A stretch of DNA of 64,000 nt. Origin: an uncultured Collinsella sp. GTDB taxonomy: Bacteria; Actinomycetota; Coriobacteriia; Coriobacteriales; Coriobacteriaceae. The position numbers and the translations under genes are program-made. Below the pieces are notes generated by a model, which was not told the DNA's origin, made no database searches, and worked only from the letters and a program-made list of their open reading frames with translations. Below, piece by piece: positions 41,161 through 49,410 of the stretch (position 1 is the stretch's first letter; each line of letters begins with the position of its first letter). Location: assembly GCA_900752215.1 (NCBI GenBank), contig CAADUO010000011.1, positions 1 to 64,000 on the forward strand, written 5' to 3'.

Positions 41161-44100
41161 TATGCATTCACGACCTTTCCGGTTTCGCGATCGAGTTTTT
41201 GCGAGACGACGCGACTGACGCCGTCGGCTTGCATCGAGACGCCATAGAGAACGTCAGCGTCCTCCATAGTACGGCGCTGATGCGAGATAACCAAGAGCTG
41301 CGTATCGGAACGCAGTACATCAAGGGCACCAATGAGCTTGGACAGGTTGGCGTCATCGAGCGCCGCCTCGACCTCGTCCAGCACATAGAACGGCACCGTG
41401 CGCGTGCGGTACACGGCAAAGAGAAGGGCGAGCGCCGTCAGGCTCTTCTCGCCGCCCGACATGAGCATCATCTTGGTGATGCGCTTGCCGCGCGGCTGCG
41501 CCACGACCTCGATACCCGTCTCGGCAGGATGCTCGGGATCGGTCATCTCCAGATGAGCCTGACCGCCCGGGAAGAGCATAGCGAAGATCTCGCGGAAGTT
41601 TGCGTCGACCTTCTCAAACGTCACCAGGAAGGCCTTCCGCATCTTGCGATCAATGGCCACCGTGATCTTGGTGAGCGCCTTGCGCGCGCTCTCCAGATCG
41701 GCCAGCTGCTCCTCGATGTAATCGGCGCGGCGCTTGAGCTGCTCGTACTCCTCCATGGCAACCTGGTTCACAGGGCCCAGGTTGTTGATCTGACGCACGA
41801 GCTGGTTGAGTTCGCGCTCGGCGGCATCGCGGTCCGTGGGCGCCGGAAGCATGAGCGCTTCCTCTAGTACCGTGGTGCCATCGGCGGTAATGGCCTTAAT
41901 GGCGGCCTCTACCTGCACCTCGAGCTTGCCACGCGCGACCTTGAACTCGTTTTGCGTGGCGGAGGCGGTATCGACCCGCTCCTTAGCGCGGGCAACCTCT
42001 GCCTTGGCATCCTCGATGGTCTTCTTGAGCGAAGCGGAGTCCGCCTCCTCCAGAGAGGCCTGGTCACGCAGGCGCGCTGCCCAATCCGACGCGCGTTCCA
42101 ACAGAGCAGAATAGCGTTCGTGCATGGGGTCGACGCGCAGGCGCAGCAGCTCGAGCGAACGCGAAGCCTGGCGTGTTCCGCGGATACGACGGTCGATGCC
42201 CTCAAGACGATGCTCAAGGTCGGGCACGCGGCCCTTCAGCGAACGCAGGCGCTCGCTCGTCTGGGCCAGGCGCACCTTGGCATCGGCGAGCTTACCGGCG
42301 GCCTCGGAATCGTCACGGCGAACGCGGTCAAGTTCGTCGTTGGCCTCGGCAATCTGCAAGCCCAGATCGCTTGCCTGCGCGCGGGCCTCGTCACGCGAAC
42401 GGGTGAGCTCATCAACCCGCGGGCGCGCAGCGCGAACGGCTTCGGCGGCCTGCTCGCGGCGCTTGGAGATGCGCACGCGCTCGACCTCGGCATTGTTGGC
42501 GCTTTGCTCCAAGCGGCCGATCTCGGAAAGCAGCGAGCGGCGCTCGCCCTCAAGACGGGCAATCTCACCGGCGGCATCGCCCTCAGCGGCACGCGCTTCC
42601 TCAACGGCCGCATTGGCCTCGACGACCTGATCCGACACATGCTCAAACACAGCGGCCAAATCGGGCTCAAGCCCCTCCAGCTCGCGAATGCGACGCTTGC
42701 GCTCCAGAGCACCCGACGCCTCGCCGGCATCGAGGCCCACACGCACCAGGCCGCCGCAGGCGACGCGGGCGCCATCGGGGGTCACGTAAGTCACGCCGTC
42801 AACGACCGGCGCCGAAAGCGCGGTAGAAAGATCGTCCACTACGTAATAGCCGCCGAGCAGCGCCTCGACGACGGGTCCGTAGCCTGCGCGCACGGACAGA
42901 CGATCAACCAGGCGGGTACCGGCAGCGCCCTCAGCGGCGGTAGAGCCGCTCACGCCGCGCGCCACCAGCAATGCCTCGCCCGAGGCCTTCTTTTGGTCCA
43001 GAGCCGCACGACCGGCACGCTCAAGCGTGGCGGCGTCATCAAACAGCAGCGCATCGATATCGCCGGCGAGCAATTGCTCAACCAGGCCCTCAAGCTCGCG
43101 CGGGGCCTCCAGCACGTCGCCCAGACGACCCAAGACATCGTCGCCCAGCGCACCCACCAGACGGCTCACGAGCGGCGAGCTGTCGGCCATGCGGGCATCG
43201 AGTTTCTTTTGGCTGGCAAGCTCCGAGCGCACCTCGGACAGCTTGTTGCGCGCCTCACTCTCACGATTACGCAAGTCCTTCAGGGCTGCACGGGCGACCT
43301 CGGTGGCCTCACGTGCATCGGCCTGGGCCTGGCGCGCTTCCTCAAGAGCGCCTTCAAGCTCCTCGGCGCGGTCACGACGGCTCTCGAGCGAGGCCATGAC
43401 CTCCTCGAGCTGCTCGTCAATCTGCTCCAGGCGCGAGGCATACATGTTGTCCTCGACCTCGGCATTGCTCAAGGAATCCTTCACCTTGGCGAGCTCGAGC
43501 GCGGCATTATCGGCTACGCGCTGCACATCGCGTTGCTCACGCGTAAGCTGCGAGATCTGATTGTCGAGCGCCACGCGCCGCTCGTGGAGCTCGGCAGCGG
43601 CAGGGCCAGCGGCGTCAACGTCCTCCTGGGCCTGCATGTGCGCACCGGTCACTTCCTCAAGCTGCGCACGCGCGTCCTCGAGCTCCTCGACCACGCGACG
43701 ACGCTGATGCTCGGAGCTCGAAATCTGTCCGCGCATGTCAGACAGGCGCGACACCATGTTGTGGCCCTTTTCCTCGAGCAGGCGCATGTCGGAGTTAATG
43801 CGGCCGACCACATCTTGCATATGACGGCGCTGCTCGCCCAGGTCGCCCACAAACAGGCCCTTTTCCTCGAGCATGACCTGAAGCTTCTCGAGCTCGCGCT
43901 CCTTTTCGCCCAAGCGGTACTGCGCAAGCTCAAGCTCGGCGGCACCTTCCTTGGAGCGGCTCTCCAGGTCGTTCCACTGCGACTGCAGCGAACGCAGCTC
44001 GTCGACGGCTAGCATCTGCGTAAGCTCGTTCGCGCGCGAGGACAGCTCTTTGTACTTGCGCGCGCGATCGACCTGACGCTCCAGCGGTCGCAGCTGACGG

Positions 44101-44696
44101 GCGATTTCCTTATTGATGTCGCGGGCACGCATCAGGTGCTCGTCCATCGACTTAATTTTTTTGAGCGCACGCTCCTTGCGGCGCTTGTGCTTGGAGATGC
44201 CGGCGGCCTCCTCGATAAGGGCGCGGCGCTCCTCCGGGCGGCTCTGCAAAATGGCGTCGAGCTTGCCCTGGCTGATGATGGAATGCGTATCCTTGCCCAG
44301 GCCCGAATCGTGCAGGATGTCCTGAATGTCCATCAGGCGGCACGGACTCGAGTTGATGAGGTACTCGCTTTCGCCCGAGCGGTACATGCGACGGGTGATG
44401 GCGACTTCGTCAAAATCGACAGGCAGCATATGGTCCGAGTTATCGAGCACCAGCGTGACCTCGGCAACACCCACCGGCTTGCGCGCCGACGAGCCCGAGA
44501 AGATAACATCCTCCATGGCCTGGCCGCGCAGCTGCTTGGCGCTCTGCTCGCCCAGGACCCACAGAATCGAGTCGGAGATGTTCGATTTTCCCGAGCCGTT
44601 GGGACCGACGATGACGGTCAGGCCCGGCTCAAACGTCATATGGGCGCGGTCGGCAAACGACTTGAACCCTTTGAGCGTGAGGGACTTGAGATACAC
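41160..44696 (-). CDS. smc: Chromosome segregation ATPase SMC
   Basis: Large coiled-coil ATPase that compacts and individualises chromosomes with ScpA and ScpB. The 1178-residue protein has Walker A GPNGSGKSNISD near the N terminus, two long coiled coils either side of a hinge (about 510-660, with GYYVVDDLSTAL), and the C-terminal signature LMSGGEKSLTALALLFA with Walker B FYVLDEVEAALDD. The start is a GTG after GAGGAA. scpA and scpB are not in this window. Confidence 0.97.
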   Translation of the reverse strand: MYLKSLTLKGFKSFADRAHMTFEPGLTVIVGPNGSGKSNISDSILWVLGEQSAKQLRGQAMEDVIFSGSSARKPVGVAEVTLVLDNSDHMLPVDFDEVAITRRMYRSGESEYLINSSPCRLMDIQDILHDSGLGKDTHSIISQGKLDAILQSRPEERRALIEEAAGISKHKRRKERALKKIKSMDEHLMRARDINKEIARQLRPLERQVDRARKYKELSSRANELTQMLAVDELRSLQSQWNDLESRSKEGAAELELAQYRLGEKERELEKLQVMLEEKGLFVGDLGEQRRHMQDVVGRINSDMRLLEEKGHNMVSRLSDMRGQISSSEHQRRRVVEELEDARAQLEEVTGAHMQAQEDVDAAGPAAAELHERRVALDNQISQLTREQRDVQRVADNAALELAKVKDSLSNAEVEDNMYASRLEQIDEQLEEVMASLESRRDRAEELEGALEEARQAQADAREATEVARAALKDLRNRESEARNKLSEVRSELASQKKLDARMADSSPLVSRLVGALGDDVLGRLGDVLEAPRELEGLVEQLLAGDIDALLFDDAATLERAGRAALDQKKASGEALLVARGVSGSTAAEGAAGTRLVDRLSVRAGYGPVVEALLGGYYVVDDLSTALSAPVVDGVTYVTPDGARVACGGLVRVGLDAGEASGALERKRRIRELEGLEPDLAAVFEHVSDQVVEANAAVEEARAAEGDAAGEIARLEGERRSLLSEIGRLEQSANNAEVERVRISKRREQAAEAVRAARPRVDELTRSRDEARAQASDLGLQIAEANDELDRVRRDDSEAAGKLADAKVRLAQTSERLRSLKGRVPDLEHRLEGIDRRIRGTRQASRSLELLRLRVDPMHERYSALLERASDWAARLRDQASLEEADSASLKKTIEDAKAEVARAKERVDTASATQNEFKVARGKLEVQVEAAIKAITADGTTVLEEALMLPAPTDRDAAERELNQLVRQINNLGPVNQVAMEEYEQLKRRADYIEEQLADLESARKALTKITVAIDRKMRKAFLVTFEKVDANFREIFAMLFPGGQAHLEMTDPEHPAETGIEVVAQPRGKRITKMMLMSGGEKSLTALALLFAVYRTRTVPFYVLDEVEAALDDANLSKLIGALDVLRSDTQLLVISHQRRTMEDADVLYGVSMQADGVSRVVSQKLDRETGKVVNA

Positions 44697-44706
44697 GGTT
44701 CCTCGC

Positions 44707-45432
44707 TTACACGTGCTTCTTGTTCAGAATCACGCCGTTGGTGGTGTAACCCATGCGGTCGAGCGCTTCGAGCGCGGCGGCTCCCTCGGCTTCCTTCTTT
44801 GAAGAGCCGGAGCCGCGACCCTGGCGAATACCATCGATCAAAACCACGGCGGTAAAGGTGGGCGCATGCGCCGGGCCCTCGGAGCCAACAAGCTTGTAAG
44901 CCGGGGGTTCGTGACCGTCGGCTTGCACGCACTCCTGCAAAAACGACTTGGGGTTCGCAGGATGCTCGGCACGCTCGGAAGCCAAATGCGGCTTAAGCGT
45001 ACGATGGATAAACTCCGCTGCGGCATCCCAGCCGGCATCCAGGTACAGTGCGCCCACGAGCGACTCGTAGACGTTCTCGAGCGCCGAATGCAGGCCGCGC
45101 GCACCGGTACCGGTCTCGGAGGCACCAAAGATGATGATGTCGTCGATGCCCAGCTCGTGAGAAACCTCGGACAGCGTAGCGCCCGAGACAAGCGACACCT
45201 TCAGGCGCGTGAGCTTGCCCTCGTCAAACTCCGGATAGGACTCAAACAGGGAGCGTGCGACCACAGCGCCCAAAATGGAATCGCCCAAGAACTCAAGGCG
45301 CTCATAGCTGGCAGAAACCGGCTGGCCCTCGACTGCCGAGGGATGCGTAAGGGCCGCGCGCAGCAGCACCTTATTATTGAACTCATGGCCCAGGATTTCC
45401 TGGGCGCGCGTAAGTCGTTCAGACAAAGCCAA
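44707..45432 (-). CDS. rnc: Ribonuclease III
   Basis: Cleaves double-stranded RNA, including rRNA precursors. The 241-residue protein has the catalytic signature ERLEFLGDSILG, the second acidic site in ENVYESLVGALYLD, and a C-terminal double-stranded RNA-binding domain (about 165-235, with SSKKEAEGAAALEAL). The start is a TTG eight bases after GGGAGG, as no ATG is available. It lies three bases past acpP and ten before smc. Confidence 0.95.
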   Translation of the reverse strand: MALSERLTRAQEILGHEFNNKVLLRAALTHPSAVEGQPVSASYERLEFLGDSILGAVVARSLFESYPEFDEGKLTRLKVSLVSGATLSEVSHELGIDDIIIFGASETGTGARGLHSALENVYESLVGALYLDAGWDAAAEFIHRTLKPHLASERAEHPANPKSFLQECVQADGHEPPAYKLVGSEGPAHAPTFTAVVLIDGIRQGRGSGSSKKEAEGAAALEALDRMGYTTNGVILNKKHV

Positions 45433-45435
45433 GAC

Positions 45436-45678
45436 CTAGGCCTCCCTGGCGTTTTCGATAGCGTCGACGGCGTCGGCGACAGAGTTGAGCGAGAGCAGGG
45501 TCTCGTCATCGATCTCGAGGTTGAACTCGTCCTCGATAGCCGTAACCAGCTGCAGGCGCTCGAGCGAGTTGGCATCGAGGTCGTCAAAGGTGGTCTCATC
45601 GCTAATTTCGGCAACATCGACGCCCAGAACGTCAGCAGCGACCTCGGCGATCTTGTCGAAGATTTCGGAGCGATCCAT
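45436..45678 (-). CDS. acpP: Acyl carrier protein
   Basis: An 80-residue acidic helical protein that carries fatty acyl chains. The phosphopantetheine attachment serine is in DDLDANSLERLQLV (the family usually reads DSL; here NSL, with Ser kept). ATG at 45678 follows AGAGGAAG. It is followed by rnc after three bases, the conserved acpP-rnc pairing. A strong terminator separates it from plsX. Confidence 0.93.
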   Translation of the reverse strand: MDRSEIFDKIAEVAADVLGVDVAEISDETTFDDLDANSLERLQLVTAIEDEFNLEIDDETLLSLNSVADAVDAIENAREA

Positions 45679-45705
45679 AGCGCTTCCTCTCATAGTGCAT
45701 GAATA

Positions 45706-45736
45706 CCAAAAGAATGGTACCGCCCGGGCGGTACCA
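45706..45736 (-). terminator. Terminator after plsX
   Basis: The perfect palindrome GGTACCGCCCGGGCGGTACC, with one more pair at each end (45715-45736), is followed on the minus strand by a U-rich stretch (TTCTTTT). It lies 56 bases past the plsX stop, so acpP may be transcribed separately or by read-through. Confidence 0.75.
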
Positions 45737-45792
45737 AGACACGGTTCTGATTCTACCCCACGACGCACGCCCCGAGACGCATAACGCCGCTG

Positions 45793-46812
45793 TTATAAAA
45801 CGATGCCGTCCATGGAGTTGGCGACATTCTCGACCAGCCCGGCGCGCACGGCTTCGGCCGCCGCGAGCGTACCGTTTTTAACAGCCTCGACCGAAGTGGC
45901 GCCATGGCCGATCAGGACCACGCCGCGCAGGCCCAAAAGAATCGCGCCACCCTTGGCGTCGCCCGAAAGCTTGGCCTTTATCTCGCGCATCTGCTTTTTA
46001 ATGAGCAGCGCGGCGATCTTGGTGCCAAGCGAAGACATAAAGGCACCCTTGAGTTCCTGCAGCAAAAACTTGGCAGCGCCCTCGGTGGCCTTGAGCGCAA
46101 TATTGCCCGACATGCCATCGGCAACGACGACATCGAAGTTACCGGAGGTGATGTCCGTTCCCTCGCAGTTACCAAAAAAGCCGGGAACGGCGGCTTTCAT
46201 GGCCGGGAAGCAGGCCTTGGTAAAGTTGGAGCCCTTCTCGTCCTCGGTGCCGTTAGCAAGCAGGCCCACGCGGGGATGCTCGATGCCCAGGACGACGCGA
46301 GCATAGGCGCTACCCATCTGAGCAAAACGCACCATGTCATCGACCTCGACATCGGGGTTGGCGCCCATGTCGCACAGGACCGTCAGGCCGCCGGAACGAT
46401 TGGGCAGCGCATTGGTGAGGCACGGACGCACCGGCTGCTTCTTGCCCTCGGCCTGATACCTAAATGGCGTCACGTAAGCGGTGGCCGCGGCGGTCATAGC
46501 ACCAGTAGAACCAGCAGAGAAGAACGCGTCCGCGTTGCCCTTCTTAATGGCGCGGCAGGAAAGCACAATCGAAGACTTGCGCTTGGTCATCACGGCGCGA
46601 ATGGGATCGTCATCCATGGCGATAACGTCGGGTGCCTCAAGGGCCTCAACACGTGCGTGGAAAGCAGCAAAGGGATTGACGATTTCGGCGGGGCCAGCTG
46701 CCAAGACCTCGATATCGGGATCGGCGGCAAGTGCAGCCTCGATACCATCGAGAACGACCTGAGGTTTCTCGTCTCCACCCACAACGTCTACACAAACGCG
46801 AACGTTACTCAT
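45793..46812 (-). CDS. plsX: Phosphate acyltransferase PlsX
   Basis: Makes acyl-phosphate from acyl-ACP and phosphate in phospholipid synthesis. The 339-residue protein has the N-terminal RVCVDVVGGDEKP, DAFFSAGSTGAMTAAA, LTVLCDMGANPDV, LLANGTEDEKGS and ALLIKKQMREIKAKL, all family hallmarks. ATG at 46812 has AAGGAG at seven bases; ATG at 46818 is too close to the site. The gene lies behind rpmF, with a hairpin immediately before its ribosome binding site. Confidence 0.95.
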   Translation of the reverse strand: MSNVRVCVDVVGGDEKPQVVLDGIEAALAADPDIEVLAAGPAEIVNPFAAFHARVEALEAPDVIAMDDDPIRAVMTKRKSSIVLSCRAIKKGNADAFFSAGSTGAMTAAATAYVTPFRYQAEGKKQPVRPCLTNALPNRSGGLTVLCDMGANPDVEVDDMVRFAQMGSAYARVVLGIEHPRVGLLANGTEDEKGSNFTKACFPAMKAAVPGFFGNCEGTDITSGNFDVVVADGMSGNIALKATEGAAKFLLQELKGAFMSSLGTKIAALLIKKQMREIKAKLSGDAKGGAILLGLRGVVLIGHGATSVEAVKNGTLAAAEAVRAGLVENVANSMDGIVL

Positions 46813-46828
46813 ATACATGCTCCTTATA

Positions 46829-46859
46829 CAAAAATGGCCGACTCATTGAGCCGGCCATT
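46829..46859 (-). terminator. Hairpin between rpmF and plsX, terminator or attenuator
   Basis: AATGGCCG (46833-46840) pairs with CGGCCATT (46852-46859) and is followed on the minus strand by five U residues, ending just before the plsX ribosome binding site. It can limit read-through from rpmF into plsX. Confidence 0.7.
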
Positions 46860-46899
46860 GTGGTTCCATTTGGAACGGCATCGCATCCAGAGTATACCG

Positions 46900-47079
46900 T
46901 TACTCGGTAACGATAACCTCGCGGTCCTTGTAGAAACCGCAGCTGGGGCACACGTGGTGCGGAAGCTTGACAGCGCCGCAACGGGGGCACGTGGACTGAG
47001 CCGCAGCCGAGATCTTCATGTTGGCGGAACGACGGGTGTGAGTGCGGATACGACCCTGCTTTTGTTTAGGTACGGGCAT
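46900..47079 (-). CDS. rpmF: 50S ribosomal protein L32
   Basis: A 59-residue ribosomal protein, short but unmistakable. It starts MPVPKQKQGRIRTHTRRSAN and carries the zinc ribbon CPRCG and CPSCG (Cys31, 34, 44, 47). The four-cysteine form means it is the zinc-binding type. The ATG at 47079 follows AAGGTCAC. It sits between DUF177 and plsX, the classic DUF177-rpmF-plsX arrangement. Confidence 0.95.
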   Translation of the reverse strand: MPVPKQKQGRIRTHTRRSANMKISAAAQSTCPRCGAVKLPHHVCPSCGFYKDREVIVTE

Positions 47080-47143
47080 AGTGACCTTCCTTATGAACTA
47101 TCCAGTGTGGCGATTACGCGCAAGTAGCGATACTACCACAGTT

Positions 47144-47698
47144 TTACTCATCGAGCTTGAGATTCTTCAATGCTGCAAATGGATTTTCCGTGGCAGCGGC
47201 CCATTCCGCCTCTGCCTGGGCGGCGCAATCGCATTGCTCGACGTTGAGATTGCAACCGCATGTGGGGCACAGACCACGGCAATCGGGCTTGCAGAGCACT
47301 ACAAACGGCGTGTCCATAACGACCGCGTCATTGATGGGCTCACCCAGATCGACTAGACGGTCCTCACCCAGGAGCTCGTAGCCGTCCTCGTAGGCCTCGG
47401 GATCCTCGGGCTCCTCAAAGAGGTAGAACTCCTCGATCTCGCCGGCGATATCAAACGAGGCGGGCTCCAGGCAACGGTCGCACTCGCCGGTGGCGTGCGC
47501 GCGGACCATACCCGTGAGCAAGACGCCGGTACCGGCATTGGTAAAGACAACGTCGTAGTCGATGCCGTCCTGCAGCTGGTAGTCCTTCTCGCCCACCGTG
47601 TAGGTGGGGACATCGACCTTACCGGTCAGCGGATACGAATCTCCAGGAAACTCGAGCTGCTCAGAAAGATCGACGGTAACGCTCGGGAACTCAGCCAT
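47144..47698 (-). CDS. DUF177 (YceD) family protein
   Basis: A 184-residue protein of the DUF177/YceD family, which precedes rpmF in most bacteria and has been linked to 23S rRNA maturation. Visible are GECDRCLEPASFDIAGE (the central cysteine pair), the acidic EEFYLFEEPEDPEAYED, and the C-terminal CRGLCPTCGCNL zinc-like motif. It overlaps the upstream coiled-coil gene by one base (TAATG). Confidence 0.88.
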   Translation of the reverse strand: MAEFPSVTVDLSEQLEFPGDSYPLTGKVDVPTYTVGEKDYQLQDGIDYDVVFTNAGTGVLLTGMVRAHATGECDRCLEPASFDIAGEIEEFYLFEEPEDPEAYEDGYELLGEDRLVDLGEPINDAVVMDTPFVVLCKPDCRGLCPTCGCNLNVEQCDCAAQAEAEWAAATENPFAALKNLKLDE

Positions 47699-48195
47699 TA
47701 CCACTGACCATTCTGTTGGGCGGCACCCTCGTTGAGCTGCTGACGGCAACGGGTAACGGTGCCGGTCAGACTCTTGAGGTTTTCCTCAAGGTGCGTAAAG
47801 ACCTGCTCTGCGTAGTCCTCGGCAGCATAACGCGTCTCGCGCTCGTACTGCTGGGCACGATCGCGGATGTCGTCGGCCTGCTGCTGCGCAAGGCGGACGA
47901 TCTCCTGCTCACCGGCAATGGTGAGGGCCTGCTGCTGAGCGTCGGCGATGATGGAATCGGCCTGAGCGGCGGCGGAAGCCATAAGCTCCTCGCGCTCCTT
48001 AAGGATACGGCGGGACTTCTGCCACTCCTCGGGATAGCTCATGCGGATCTCGTCGAGGATGTTGAAGAACACGTCGGCGTCGATGACCTTGAACTGAGCG
48101 TTCTTGCCGAAAGGCGGCTTGGCTTCCTCGATCAGCCCTTCGAGCTCATCGACCAAGCTGACGATCCTATCGCCAGGAAAATTCTCGCCCGGCAT
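47698..48195 (-). CDS. Coiled-coil protein of unknown function (DivIVA/AtpF-like)
   Basis: A 165-residue protein I cannot assign to a named family with certainty. The first half has SLVDELEGLIEEAKPPFG and DADVFFNILDEIRMSYPEEW; the second is a Glu/Gln/Ala-rich coiled coil (about 70-150). Such proteins are often annotated ATPase- or DivIVA-like. No signal peptide or membrane helix is seen. ATG at 48195 follows AAAGGAG. Sandwiched between coaD and DUF177, it is probably co-expressed with both. Confidence 0.65.
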   Translation of the reverse strand: MPGENFPGDRIVSLVDELEGLIEEAKPPFGKNAQFKVIDADVFFNILDEIRMSYPEEWQKSRRILKEREELMASAAAQADSIIADAQQQALTIAGEQEIVRLAQQQADDIRDRAQQYERETRYAAEDYAEQVFTHLEENLKSLTGTVTRCRQQLNEGAAQQNGQW

Positions 48196-48263
48196 CCGGT
48201 CTCCTTTCATAGGTAACATATCATCGTGCTAGTTTACCACATGCCACCAGGCAATAAAAAACG

Positions 48264-48761
48264 TCACGAAAAGCGATGTCTGAGCGCTTCGACCACGTTG
48301 GACGGGACAAACGTCGATACATCGCTGCCGAGCGAGGCGATCTGGCGAACGACCGAGCTCGAGATATAGCCGTACTGCGGCGCACTCATGACAAAGATGG
48401 ACTCCAGCTCGCTATCCAAGCGATAATTGAGGTCGGCCTGCTGCAGCTCGTACTCAAAGTCGGTCATAGCGCGCAGGCCCTTGACCACGGCCCCCGCCCC
48501 CTGCTCGCGAGCGAAGTCGACCAAGAGGCCGGTAAAGGGCAGGACCTCGACGCCGTCAATATCACCGAGCGCCTCGCGGGCCAGCGCCACGCGCTCATCG
48601 AGCATAAACGTGGTGCCCACACCGTTTTTACCCTGCGATTCGGCCACGGCGACAATCACGCTGGGAAAGATGCGTCGGGCGCGGCGGATCACATCGATAT
48701 GGCCAAACGTAATGGGATCGAAGGTGCCCGGGACGATCACGCGGTTGATGGTGTCATTCAT
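48264..48761 (-). CDS. coaD: Phosphopantetheine adenylyltransferase
   Basis: Transfers AMP from ATP to 4'-phosphopantetheine in coenzyme A synthesis. The 165-residue protein has the nucleotidyltransferase motif VPGTFDPITFGHIDVI, and ISSSVVRQIASLG near the C terminus. ATG at 48761 has CAGGAGG upstream. It overlaps the rsmD stop by eight bases; the rsmD-coaD pair is conserved widely. Confidence 0.95.
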   Translation of the reverse strand: MNDTINRVIVPGTFDPITFGHIDVIRRARRIFPSVIVAVAESQGKNGVGTTFMLDERVALAREALGDIDGVEVLPFTGLLVDFAREQGAGAVVKGLRAMTDFEYELQQADLNYRLDSELESIFVMSAPQYGYISSSVVRQIASLGSDVSTFVPSNVVEALRHRFS

Positions 48762-49410
48762 GGGCGTCCTCCTGAAACGTCGTGGCATCGTTGTTATCAG
48801 CATCGGTGACGGCACTATCGCCCTCACCGTCGTTATCGCCGACCCAACGAAGCAGGTCGACCGAGGTAATGCCGTAGCGCTTCTCACGTACAGTCTCAAA
48901 GCCTACCGGATGCGCGCCCGCATCGGCGGCGGCATGCTCAAACAAGGCGTAAGCGCCAGGTGCAAGTAAACCCTGCTGAGCCAGGTTCTGCAGCAGTTCC
49001 TCGACCGGCTCGGCACCAAAAGCATAGGGCGGGTCGAGCAGGACCAGATCAAAGGGGCCGCCCGGCACGCGGCCGCGCAAGGCGCTCGCCAGCACGTCAC
49101 CCGTCACCACGCGCCAGCGAGCACGGTCACGGCAGAGCGACTCGATATTCTTGGTAATGAGCCGCGCGGCGTTGCGATCGATCTCAAACGTCGTGAGCGA
49201 GCGGGCCCCACGAGAGAGCATCTCTAACCCTAAGGCACCGGAGCCGCCAAAGGCGTCCAGCACACGAACCTCGTCCAAATCGAAATCGAATGCCGACATG
49301 ACCATAGATGCGCACGCCTCGCGCACGCGATCAGTCGTGGGGCGGGTGACATCGCGACCACGGGGCTCCTCGATCTTACGACCGCGCCATTCGCCGCCGA
49401 TGATTCTCAT
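48754..49410 (-). CDS. rsmD: 16S rRNA (guanine-N2)-methyltransferase RsmD
   Basis: Methylates G966 of 16S rRNA. The 218-residue Rossmann-fold enzyme starts MRIIGGEWRGRKI, has PTTDRVREA, the SAM loop VLDAFGGSGALGLEML and the catalytic LLDPPYAFG. A polar Asp/Gly-rich tail extends the last 25 residues. It overlaps recG by four bases (ATGA) and coaD by eight. Confidence 0.93.
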   Translation of the reverse strand: MRIIGGEWRGRKIEEPRGRDVTRPTTDRVREACASMVMSAFDFDLDEVRVLDAFGGSGALGLEMLSRGARSLTTFEIDRNAARLITKNIESLCRDRARWRVVTGDVLASALRGRVPGGPFDLVLLDPPYAFGAEPVEELLQNLAQQGLLAPGAYALFEHAAADAGAHPVGFETVREKRYGITSVDLLRWVGDNDGEGDSAVTDADNNDATTFQEDAHE

